DNA from: Hemileia vastatrix
Lineage: Eukaryota > Basidiomycota > Pucciniomycetes > Pucciniales > Zaghouaniaceae
Length of the DNA stretch: 64,000 nucleotides
Direction: 5' to 3'
NCBI GenBank assembly: GCA_030280995.1
Contig: JASXTE010000002.1
Coordinates: 1,511,501-1,575,500 of the forward strand
Of this stretch, positions 32,830-42,602 are shown one piece after another. Under the pieces are notes generated by a model. That model saw only the letters and a list, made by a program, of their open reading frames with translations, ran no database searches and was not told where the DNA came from. How positions within the stretch are numbered: position 1 is the stretch's first letter; every line of letters starts with the position of its first letter. The position numbers were made by a program, and so were the translations under genes.

Positions 32830-33935
32830 TGGTGACTCAGAAGAAGGGTCAAGAGTTGGTGTTAAAGTCTTTGCATGATAACCTTGGTCATAGAGGCTTT
32901 GGGGAGACTTATAGAAGAGTAGCAGATAGATTTTGGTGGCCAGGTATGAAGTTGGCTGTGCAGGGTTGAGTTCAATCTTATGAAGAATTTCAAAGAAGAA
33001 GTCACTTGAAACCTAAAGAGGTTGGCTTTGCTACTGGTGAATCAACTGTGTTTAGAAGAGTCAGTTTAGATGATGTCCATATTAAAGAGGGCAGGTATAA
33101 ATACTTAATTTTTTCCAGGGATGATTTTTCGGCTTGGGTGTAGGCAGCACCTCTGGTTAATTTGACTGCCAAGAATGTGGCAGAGTTTTTGAATAAAGAA
33201 TGGGTATGCAGATATGGGTTGATGAAGTTGGTGACTGTTGACAGAGGGCCAGAGTTTGGAGCTGAATTCAAAGAAGCTGTTGCAAGTATTGGTTCTAAAG
33301 CTAGAGTGGCTACACCTTATTATCCTGAAGCTGAAGGAATGTTTGAAAGAGGCAATCAAGTTATCAAGAATGCTTTGGTCAAGATGTGTGGAGATAGTGC
33401 TGAAAAATGGAGGCATTATTTACCCTTGGTGTTATTTGCTGATAGGGTCACTGTGAAAAGGACAACTGGCTATTCTCCTTATGAATTAATTTTTGGTCAG
33501 AAAGCTGTTCTACCAGTGGATTTGGAAGCCGTCTCTTATCTTGGAATTGACTGGGATGATGTGTGCTCAACAGAAGATTTGCTCTGTGCCAGGATGCAGC
33601 AGTTAGAATGTAAAGAGGAATGTCAAGAGAAGGCATAATTTAGAATGATGAAGATAAGAAATCAATCAGTCAGATACTGGGACAAGAAGTTGGCTCATAG
33701 ACTCAGGAATCCCTTGAAACCTGTTTGTTTTGTTTTGGTGTATAATAGAAGTTTGGAGAGTCAGTGGGGAAAAATGTTTTCTGACAGATGGAATGGACCT
33801 TACAGAGTCAGATCTCAGGTGTCTGGAGGCTCTTATCTTTTGGAAGAGTTAGATGGTGCAGTCTTAAAGAAGAGAGTGGCTGCTGATAAAGTGAAGATAT
33901 TTTACCCTAGAGGCACAAGAAGTGAAGAAGATTGA
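32830..33935 (+). pseudogene. Gypsy G5 integrase and C-terminal tail
   Basis: It starts within VVTQKKGQELVLKSLHDNLG, HRGFGETYRRVADRFWWPGM (zinc-finger block), with Cys of the CxxCQR motif changed. The core continues with LMKLVTVDRGPEFGAEF (second Asp), ATPYYPEAEGMFERGNQVIK (Glu) and VKRTTGYSPYELIFGQKA, then SDRWNGPYRVRSQVSGGSYL and a stop at 33933. Only two stops (about 32967 and 33141) and one at 33637 break it, so it is much better preserved than the neighbours. The join to G4 gag at about 32820 has no protease, RT or RNase H, pointing to a recombined or internally deleted element. Confidence 0.8.
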
Positions 33936-34016
33936 CTCCACAATGAGGATAAACTATGGACCATTCTTTAATTTTGGATTTATTTTGGTGATGCTGTGCA
34001 TCTGTTTTGTTGGAAA

Positions 34017-34470
34017 CTTTTGTTAGAAGGTACCCAGGGATGGGTCTTCTAGATTTTATCTTGGAAAGTGTGGGGGTGACTAATGGGCTGGCTTCTCTAT
34101 CAACAGTTACCCCAGATTGTCTGTTTCCAACCCCTTCTCTTAAGTTTGTTGAATTCTAGTATTGGTTTTTCTTCACAGGTTTTAGTCCTCTATGACTTTA
34201 AACTGGAAATTCTTTTGGTCTTCAAGTGCTTAACTCTTCATGATTATTGGTTTTGATTTTGTGTTGTATGTCGTGTTTTTGTTAGAAGGTACCCAGGGGG
34301 GCTTCTAGACTTTATTTTGGCAAGTGTGGGGGTAATTGATGAGCTGGCTGCTCTGTAGAACAGTTACCCCATAATGTCTGTTTCAAGTATTTTTTTTTGT
34401 TCTAGTTGAATCCTAGTTCTGGTTTTTGTTATTCAGGTTTTAGTCCACTATGAATTTAAACTGGCTTTGG
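34017..34470 (+). repeat. Duplicated polypurine tract and LTR start of the G5 family
   Basis: Two direct copies (about 34017-34205 and 34275-34465) share TTGTTAGAAGGTACCCAGGG, AAGTGTGGGGGT, GAGCTGGCT, ACAGTTACCCCA and TTTTAGTCC...ATG...TTTAAACTGG. GTGTGGGGGTAA followed by TGATGAGC is the expected tract/LTR junction behind this integrase. A third copy of the junction lies at 38099-38150. Two junctions in tandem suggest either unequal recombination or nested LTR insertion. Confidence 0.65.
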
Positions 34471-35054
34471 ACTGGCTTCTTTGTTTCCTTGGAGTGGCGG
34501 AAGATCACTGGTTGTCTCCCATCATTTTTACTTATTGGAGGGAGCCCACCCAGTGATAGTTTCTTTAGATTGGACTTTTTCTTTTTTTTTTCTGAATTTT
34601 GTGTTTATGGTTGTGTTAGATAGTAGTTTTAGATTATTTTCTTTTTTCTCTTTTTTTCTTTTAATTTTTTATGGGGGTTATTAGGTTGTAAAGAGGGAAA
34701 AATCACAAAATTATGGTGTTAGCACATCAGGGTCACCTGGATGTGGGAAAGCATTGGTGGGGAAAGGCTCATCCATTGGCAGGCAATGCTATTTTCTTTT
34801 TTATTTATTTCATTTATTTCCATGTTTCACTTTATATTATTTTCTTTAATTTCTAATTTTATTATCATAAATCATTTAAAACATTTAATTGTGTATCCAC
34901 ATCAAGGTGCACTTGGATGTGGGTAAGTTATCAGGGGATCAGTTCATCAATCGGCTGGGGAATACCATTCGTAATAATTATTTAGTACATATTATTTTAT
35001 TTATTTCATTTTAATTTAATTTTCAAATTTTTTAATGTTAGTAGTTTAGTAGGT
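34471..35054 (+). repeat. G5 LTR-like region with a direct repeat at 34721 and 34896
   Basis: Non-coding. CACATCAGGGTCACCTGGATGTGG at 34726-34745 and CACATCAAGGTGCACTTGGATGTGGG-type sequence at 34900-34924 begin two direct copies of about 75 bp, 175 bp apart. Each can form a CACATC...GATGTG stem. A T-rich block separates them. Probably part of the LTR of the G5 family. Confidence 0.45.
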
Positions 35055-36121
35055 ATAAAAATAAAAATAAAAATAAAAATAAAAATAAAAATAAAAATAA
35101 AAATAAAAATAAAAATAAAAATAAAAATAAAAATAAAAATAAAAATAAAAATAAAAATAAAAATAAAAATAAAAATAAAAATAAAAATAAAAATAAAAAT
35201 AAAAATAAAAATAAAAATAAAAATAAAAATAAAAATAAAAATAAAAATAAAAATAAAAATAAAAATAAAAATAAAAATAAAAATAAAAATAAAAATAAAA
35301 ATAAAAATAAAAATAAAAATAAAAATAAAAATAGAAATAAAAATAAAAATAAAAATAAAAATAAAAATAAAAATAAAAATAAAAATAAAAATAAAAATAA
35401 AAATAAAAATAAAAATAAAAATAAAAATAAAAATAAAAATAAAAATAAAAATAAAAATAAAAATAAAAATAAAAATAAAAATAAAAATAAAAATAAAAAT
35501 AAAAATAAAAATAAAAATAAAAATAAAAATAAAAATAAAAATAAAAATAAAAATAAAAATAAAAATAAAAATAAAAATAAAAATAAAAATAAAAATAAAA
35601 ATAAAAATAAAAATAAAAATAAAAATAAAAATAAAAATAAAAATAAAAATAAAAATAAAAATAAAAATAAAAATAAAAATAAAAATAAAAATAAAAATAA
35701 AAATAAAAATAAAAATAAAAATAAAAATAAAAATAAAAATAAAAATAAAAATAAAAATAAAAATAAAAATAAAAATAAAAATAAAAATAAAAATAAAAAT
35801 AAAAATAAAAATAAAAATAAAAATAAAAATAAAAATAAAAATAAAAATAAAAATAAAAATAAAAATAAAAATAAAAATAAAAATAAAAATAAAAATAAAA
35901 ATAAAAATAAAAATAAAAATAAAAATAAAAATAAAAATAAAAATAAAAATAAAAATAAAAATAAAAATAAAAATAAAAATAAAAATAAAAATAAAAATAA
36001 AAATAAAAATAAAAATAAAAATAAAAATAAAAATAAAAATAAAAATAAAAATAAAAATAAAAATAAAAATAAAAATAAAAATAAAAATAAAAATAAAAAT
36101 AAAAATAAAAATAAAAATAAA
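35055..36121. repeat. (TAAAAA)n hexanucleotide microsatellite, about 1.07 kb
   Basis: An uninterrupted array of the 6-bp unit TAAAAA, about 177 copies, with a single substitution (A to G at 35334). The minus strand reads as an artificial Phe-Tyr repeat of about 350 codons; I do not consider it a gene. It lies between the G5 LTR region and the minus-strand G7 gag. Confidence 0.97.
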
Positions 36122-36193
36122 ACAAATTTTTTATATATCTTTTAGTTGTTATTATTTTTTTCTATTTATTAAATATTTTTTAAATTCTTCTAT

Positions 36194-37680
36194 TTAATGA
36201 CAGGATGAAGAAGCCTCTGGTGGTTGGTCTGGATGGTGTTGGCATTTTTGTTTCTTGTTTGGATTAGAGGAAGAACTGTGTTCTTTGTAGTGCAGGTGGC
36301 TGGAGAAAGTATACGGGTTATAGTGGTCTGGAACTGGGTCAGAAGGTAAATTGTGAGAAGAAGAAGAAGAAGCAGGAATGGAGTGCTGGAAAGTGTGCTT
36401 GATAATTTGAGACATCTTCCAGTGGTCATCAAGGAGTTGTTTTCTCAGATTCTTCTCAAAATCATTGAACAGAACATGGAGAGCAAAGGCTTTAAGCATG
36501 TTGGAACACATCATGCTAAGGTGTTGCTTCATAGCAGCGTAATCCAGCGTCAAAGCAGTTTCTAGGGGCTAGCCAGTTCCAAATGCAGTTGCAGGAGGCG
36601 GGGTTCCAACTAAAAACAGAAGAATTGGTTCAATAATTATTCTCAGTTGAAGAAATTGAATTTTGTTATTTTATTTTGGTACGTACAGATTGGGAGATCC
36701 TCAAATTTGTATGCAGCCGGAATCTGGACGGCTGAAGAGTGTTTGATAGGTGTTGTAGGAGGGTCCACCAGATGGAGGTATGGATTTTTGGGGTCATCCT
36801 CTGAATAGTGTTGAGAAGATGGAGGAGAAGAAGGAGGTTCTTGTGACCTGGTTGCAGCAGCAGTGCTATTGTTGTTGCTATTGTTTATATGATTGCTTGG
36901 TGCAGGTTTGGTAGATGCTGGCAGAGGAGTGCCAGGTTGATTGAGGGAAGGACCAGGAGATGGTGATCTGCTGGATGATAATCCAGAAGAAAAAGAAGTA
37001 TCAGAGGAATGATTGGTGTCCAGAGGAAAGGTGAAGTTTTTTTCTCCTGAAGTAGCAGGAGTTTTGCGTTTAGAAACAGTGTTGGCTGTTCTGGTGTTTG
37101 TAGTGGGTCCTTTAGGAAGCTTTATAGAGATGTTGGAGTTTCTGGTGTTGACAGAAGAAGAAATTGTGGCGGTACACATTTCTCTGGGGGCATTAGGAGG
37201 TTGTGGTGTTGATTTATTGGTGTTGGATGGAAGAGTTTGGTTGTTTTCTGGCTGAATTTGAATTTTCTGAGCCTGATTTTCGTTTTCTGATGAGGCGGGC
37301 AGTCTGCCCGACAACGGGAGAGCCGCCTGGACGTGGTCCAGAAGCCTAGGAGCTGATTTTGGCGCCATTTTTGCTGAAGTTGCTGAGAGGAAAGCAGATT
37401 CTTGGGGAGATAAAGCTGGTCTTTTAGGCATGGTCTTGGAAGTAGAACGGTGTGATCTTCTGGAACGAGCAGAGGACAAAGAGGGAGAAGCAGATTCATT
37501 CTCTGGTGACCTGATAGGAGATCTAGATATATATTTGTGTGAAGGTGAAGGCAGAGGTATTGGGTAGTTGGGATCTCTGTCACACCTTCTCTTTTTGGAA
37601 TTGCAAGAATCACAGGCATGGTTATAGAATTTGGCCTGGGAGGTAGGAAGAGTGAATTTGCAAGGTCTGCACATGTGTAT
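36194..37680 (-). pseudogene. Gypsy G7 Gag with zinc-cluster-like N-terminus
   Basis: The main frame runs from 37674 to 36643: MCRPCKFTLPTSQAK, NHACDSCNSKKRRCDRD with a C-x2-C ... C-x2-C-x6-C pattern and a basic KKRR stretch, then a long Ser/Pro/Asn-rich disordered region (SPSHKYISRSPIRSPE, PPSSPPSSQHYSEDDP) and IPAAYKFEDLP. An intron or break precedes 36194-36553, which reads TLDYAAMKQHLSMM, ALHVLFNDFEKNLRKQ and a His/Ser/Pro-rich tail. Rust genomes contain many Gypsy-linked proteins with such a Cys start; assignment to Gag rests on that recollection. A Zn2Cys6 regulator is the alternative, less likely here. Confidence 0.55.
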
Positions 37681-37899
37681 TCACTGTTTGCAAGCATAGT
37701 CCTTTGGAGCAGTGAAGCAGGGAAGTTCCAATGGGTTGAAAATTGGTAATCCAGCCATAACCTGTGAAAGAGCAATAGTGGAAGGAAAAGAGATGAATAA
37801 ACAGATTTATCAGTGATGTGAAGATGGTGAAGAAAGCGTGGAAGTTCAGCAGGTTGGCTGCAGAGCATTGTGCATGGAGGCATCACTGCCTTTGCTATG

Positions 37900-38400
37900 C
37901 ATCAGTCTGTCAAGACTTTAAACCAAAAATTGCAAGCAGTCCATCAAGACTTTAAACTGAGAAATGGTACAGTCCCTCAAGACTATAAACTGAGGAGGGT
38001 TTAATGGTTGAGTCCTTCAGGACTATAAACTGATATTGGAGATGGTGTGATTCTGGAAGAGGGAATCCAAGGGGGAGTCTCTGAATTTTGTTAAGGCAAG
38101 TGTGGGGGTAACTGATGAGCTGGCTGCTCTGTAGAACAGTTACCCCAGAATTTTAGTTTGTTTCATTGGGTCTTAAATGTTTTGATCTCTGGTTCTGTCT
38201 TTTGATTTAGGTTTTTAGTCCCCCAAGACTATAAACTGAGGGTTTTTCATTCCCCCAAGACTATAAAATGAGGGTCTTGAGTCCCCCAAGACTATAAAAT
38301 AAGGGCTGTTAGTCCCCCAAGACTTAAAACTGAGGATTAGTCCCCCAAGACTGCAAACTGAGGAATTTTTATGATGATTGATGGCATTCAGGAAGTCTGA
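37900..38400 (+). repeat. Minisatellite clusters around a G5-type LTR junction
   Basis: Two clusters of a roughly 30-bp unit with core CCCCCAAGACTATAAACTGA: four variant units at 37905-38035 and five to six at 38215-38365. Single units of the same core lie at 34190 and 34440 after the other G5 junctions. Between the clusters is AAGTGTGGGGGTAACTGATG (38097-38116) with ACAGTTACCCCAG. The arrangement suggests the unit is part of this LTR family and has been amplified here. Confidence 0.7.
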
Positions 38401-38444
38401 AGAGGTCAAGAATTTTTTTTGTTATTTCTAAGTCAAGAGATTAA

Positions 38445-39120
38445 TTAAGAGTCAGGAGGCAGAAGAGAATCAAGAGATGTGACAAAATGTTCAGCATTGG
38501 CTTTGAATTGGTGTATGAGGTTCTTCCTTTTTTCAAGATCCTGTGGGTCCCTATCAGGAGCTGATTGGAAGTAGTTTAGTAAGAGATGCTTCTGTTGAGA
38601 AGAATGTTGTTGAAATTTGTCCTTAATGGTGGGAAATAGGTTAGGTTGGGGTGTTACAATGGTTCCCACATTGTCATCATTGCTGTCAGGAGGAAAAGGA
38701 GCTGGAAAATTGTCAGATTGGAATTCAGTATGAAGAAGTTTTGTGCTTAACATCAGAAGAACTAGGGATGGCAGAGCTAGTGGTAGTAGTGGTGTGAGCA
38801 ATCTTTTTTGAAGGGTGTAATTTGTGGACCAGTCTGGGGATTAGGATAGATGGCCTGGATCTTTTGATACTGGTGGAAGGTGGATCAGGTTGTGGGGAAG
38901 GAGAAGAAGTTGCAGAGGACAATGGACCAGGTCTGAAGCAAGTCTTTTTTATAGAGTGTCAGGCATCACAGGAGGTTCTGTAGGGATGAGCCGGTGGTGA
39001 GATGGAACAGATGAGATTGTTGTCAATGCAGTATTGGCAGGGGCCCATGTCAGTAGCAGATTTGGAGAGAAAGCTGAACATGGTGGTTGTGGTAAGGAAA
39101 ATGTGGACATTCTCTATTGG
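38445..39120 (-). pseudogene. Gypsy G6 Gag N-terminal half, Cys-rich start
   Basis: Downstream of the minus-strand LTR the reading is MFSFLSKSATDMGPCQYCID, NNLICSISPPAHPYRTSCDA, one stop, then SSATSSPSPQPDPP and, after a frame change, HTEFQSDNFPAPFPPDSNDD, IKDKFQQHSSQQKHLLLNYF and a stop at 38445. The C-x2-C-x6-C...C pattern and a Ser/Pro-rich follow-on match the G7 Gag in design but not in sequence. The remainder of the element is missing. Confidence 0.5.
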
Positions 39121-39128
39121 AGGGAGAA

Positions 39129-40181
39129 TGTGGTCTTCCAAAATTTGTGGAGCCATTTCTTGGTTTATTTGGTGCTGTTTTGGTATGCCTCAAATGGCAT
39201 TGTTTAAATAATTAGGTATTTTTTGGGAATTAAGCAGCAAATATTGGGACTACAGGGATCTGGATACTACCATTGGATAGCCCCGGGCTTTCTCTATATT
39301 TTATGTTTGGAGGACATTTTTCATAGCTTAAGTATTTGAGTGATAATTTCTCACTTTTCATTTTAAAAGATTGCTGTTGAATTTTGTTTTTCGTGTTTTG
39401 CGGTCTAAACTTAAGTCTTAGGGTTAAGTGCTCAGTACTGTTGGAAAGAGCGGAATTTTCTCTACATTTCATGTCTCAATGTTGTTATAGCATAATTATG
39501 TGTTTTAAGGGTTTTAGTAGTTGTAGGTGGATTTTCTAAGTAGTTTAGGTGTTTTTGGTGGTTTTCTGGCTTCAGGTGGGCTTCCCGGTGTCGGGAAGAC
39601 TGCCTGCCTCAGTGCTAGAAGGCTGGGAAGCACTTCTAGGGAGGTTTTATGCAATTTGGTGGTAAGGAACACCAGATTTGCAGGTGTGCATGGGCTCTTA
39701 ATTAGTAGTCTGAGTGTATATAGTGAATAAGACAGTTTGGGACAACTCTAATTATCATACAACCATCCGGAGGTGATATCCTTGTTCCTCAATCAGTTTT
39801 CACTGTTTTTTGGCTACAATTTGGCTGTGTTTGTTGCAAGTGAGTTCTTCATTTAACTTAACTTAGCAAATGTTTTCTCTGTTATAGTCTTGCAAGCTAT
39901 AGCAAGTATTATTGCTGTCTCTGGTGTGGATTTTCAACTTACATCAAGTATCATTGCTTTCTCTGGTGTGGAAATTGGTCTACATTTCATTTCTTTAGTT
40001 TGGTAGTCTGTCTGGAGACTAATTTCTTGACTGATCAAGCAGTCAAGTGCATTTGGAAAAGGGGCTTTTGATATACAGGAACCAATTTACTGTAGCAGGT
40101 AAATCTCACTTGTTTTTCTTTCTGGATTTACTCCAACTCCCTTGGTCAAGGCCTATAGCTAGTACTATAGGATTGTCTACA
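39129..40181 (-). repeat. LTR of minus-strand Gypsy G6 (1053 bp)
   Basis: Read on the minus strand it starts TGTAGACAATCCTATAGTAC at 40181 and ends GAAGACCACA at 39129, matching the solo LTR at 29431-30497 throughout. Flanks do not show a duplication, and a gag follows on the same strand, so it is the 5' LTR of a truncated element. The two copies form a 1-kb inverted repeat 8.6 kb apart. A GC-rich hairpin (CCCGGTGTCGGG, near 39585) sits where the other copy has a different hairpin. Confidence 0.75.
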
Positions 40182-40187
40182 CCATTT

Positions 40188-41181
40188 AGATTACTTATGA
40201 AATTTTAATAAAATTCCTTGAGTATACTCAAAAGCTAGATCCAGGCCATTCTATTATATGCCAGGTTGAACAAATAGTCCGTAAATGGGAAGTACAAGTA
40301 AGTTATTGGTGGCTTATTGTTTTGAAAAATGTTAATTTTATTTATTTTCTTTTTTTTTGGTTAGTGTCAATCTTTCTCAAAACAGAACTCCTCCAATCTG
40401 GGTAATTCTGTACCTAAACCTGGTATCAGAAGTGTTATGAAGCATGCAGCCAAAAATTATGAAATTGTTTAGTTAATTCAAGAATCACACCCTCCCCGGG
40501 AGGATCTTACAGGGTGTGCCAAAGCCTATTGTTGTGTGAAACCTTCAAATCCAATTGAGTATTTCATAGTTACACCTTCTCTGGGAGAGATATGGGCCAC
40601 AAATATTGTAAGTGTCTCTTATGTTTTATGTTTTAATGATAGAACTAAATGTTTCAGTTTTTCATTTTTTGAATTTTACAAAGCAAAATAATCCTACACA
40701 AGTACCACATTTAATCCCTCCAATCACTCCTCAGTTTTGATTTCACCACTGACCACAATTGCAATCACATGTGGTTCAAAGTGATGATCTCCCAAGCTCA
40801 AGTATCAGAACTTTAAATTTATTGGTTGAAATTTTGGGAAAAAAAATTAAAGCTTTAAGTAATCAAAAAAATAATCATTTGTTGAGTTCAGTATCTAATA
40901 CAGCCATAAATCAAAATGAAAATTTAAATAAATTTATTGATATAGAAAATAATGATTGCAATTCTTCTCTGTCTGAATTCTTTTTCTGTGCCAGAGTTAA
41001 TACATATGATGAAGATCTCCAAAATGCTTTATGAAAAATGAGATTGAATAATTGGACTTTTTTTAAAGACTTTGATGCTAGTGAATTGGAGGAGCATGTT
41101 GTCCCAACACCTTATTCTAGGGCTTTAGTTTATTGTTGTAAGACATATCCTGCATATTTAAGCCATATAAAAATTGATTAA
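40188..41181 (+). pseudogene. Decayed spliced gene of unknown function
   Basis: Three exon-like blocks in one phase: from an AG at 40186-40187 ITYEILIKFLEYTQKLDPGH to EVQ (GTAAGT donor near 40291); after TTGGTTAG CQSFSKQNSSNLGNSVPKPG, ESHPPREDLTGCAKAYC, VTPSLGEIWATNI (GTAAGT donor near 40608); then QNNPTQVPHLIPPITPQF, LNLLVEILGKKIKALSNQKN, and LNNWTFFKDFDASELEEHVV ending at a TAA at 41179. Introns are phase 0. At least four in-frame stops make it dead. The upstream part is cut off by the G6 LTR. I do not recognise it; it may be a transposon-linked gene or a host pseudogene. Confidence 0.45.
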
Positions 41182-41533
41182 TAGTTATATCTGATGTTAT
41201 TTTCACTTTAAAAATTGAATATGTTCAAAACCATTCATTCATATACAAATCTGTGTCACTTTATGTGTCACATCTTGTCTCAATCTAGTAAGTCTATGAT
41301 TTCTTTGGAAAGAGAGGATAGCCACTTTTTCAGTTTGAGAAGACATTAGTCTTTTTTTGGAGGCTAATTTTTTACAAAAATATTATCCCAATAAGTTTTT
41401 CACAATAAAAATTTTTGGCATCTTAAAATTTTGTAAATTGACTTAAGATTTTAATTAATAACTTTGGTAGAGTCTCCAGAATTACATAAATAAACTCATT
41501 AAGAAATGTAACCACTAGCATAAAACATTTTAA
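41182..41533. other. AT-rich spacer
   Basis: No gene, no clear terminal repeat of the adjacent transposase seen. Mixed AT-rich sequence. Confidence 0.4.
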
Positions 41534-42602
41534 TCAATAAATATTTGGTAAATAAAATTTTAATCCATCCATCAATAATAATCTCATCTTCATGACCTCT
41601 TGAAAATTTCCCATATCTTCTAAGGTTACTTTTGGGTACTGAGAAAATTTTTCTATAGGATTTAAATCTGGTGAATAAGCAGGCAAGTATATAATTCTAC
41701 ATCCATGATTATGAAAAATATCAGCTATTCTCCTGCCATGATTGAAAGTTGCATTATCTAAGAAAAGAACACTGTTTGCTGCCAGATAGGGGTTCATCAT
41801 AGGCAACTAAAAAAAGTGACATTTAATTAATAATAAATTTAAAATAAATGAGATTTTAAGACTAATACCAAAATCTTTTCCAAGTAAAACTAAAAGTGAA
41901 AACTAGTCACAGTTTCTACCTGAATCATGCTTGCAACCAAGCCACTTAATGAGACTTCAGGAATTATGTTTAAGCAATATCTTGCTCTCACATGAGGTAC
42001 TTGTTTTGTACACCTGCCTTTTAACCCCCATTCTTTTGTATGATATACATTATTTAACAATATACCACACTCATCTATTGGTTTTAAATTAAATACCAAA
42101 ATTAGCTAATATTACATTTAGATATAAAAAAAGATAGATCAGACTCACCAGTAAGAACTAATTGAGAAGTGTCTAGCCTTACTACAGTTGCAAAATATTT
42201 TGTTCTTTGAAATGGGCACTGAGCTGGATTGACATGCTGTAACAATTTTTTGTTCAGTTGAAGCTGTTCCACTAGTTCCTTGGCTATAGTAGATTTTGAT
42301 ACTATTATATTATGATCCTTTTCTAATCTTCCCATAATTTCATCCTAATAAAACGTAGAGTCTTCTGCTACCATTTCCAGGATAAATTTTTGTTGATCTT
42401 CCTGTAAAATTAATGGGCAACCAGTCTTAAGGTACAAAGAAGGATTGGTGACCACTGATTGGGTCCATTAATTGAGCTTAAGCCATTTATGAAGAGAAAT
42501 ATCATGAATTTTACAAGCATGCTTATGATTTATGTTGTTGAGGGATAACCTGTTAAAAGCATCCATAACCACTGAGACTTTAAATTGTGGTTCATATTCC
42601 AT
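41534..42602 (-). pseudogene. Tc1/mariner-like (DDE_3) transposase pseudogene
   Basis: It starts at ATG 42602 (MEYEPQFKVSVVMDAFNRLS) with a helix-turn-helix region (KIHDISLHKWLKLN), then LILQEDQQKFILEMVAEDST and GRLEKDHNIIVSKSTIAKEL. The catalytic part has LLDECGILLNN (first Asp), VRARYCLNIIPEVSLSGLVA, then a 62-bp intron (41807-41868), LAANSVLFLDNATFNHGRR (second Asp) and IIYLPAYSPDLNPIEKF (third acidic residue Glu). The YSPDLNPIE block is diagnostic for the IS630/Tc1 superfamily. Stops replace residues after LKLN, STFY and SFHF, and there is frame slippage near 42100. Confidence 0.88.

Noticed and set aside
35046..36125. 359-codon minus-strand open frame of alternating Phe and Tyr
   Set aside because: It is the translation of the hexanucleotide array; no real protein would have this composition.
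37122..37886. Minus-strand 254-codon frame overlapping the G7 gag
   Set aside because: Overlaps the better-supported Cys-rich gag frame in another phase and has no recognisable motif.
29431..40181. One giant 10.7 kb transposon with 1-kb terminal inverted repeats
   Set aside because: Flanks do not match each other, whereas the left copy alone has an ACGC duplication and the right copy is followed by a gag on its own strand; two separate LTR insertions explain it better.
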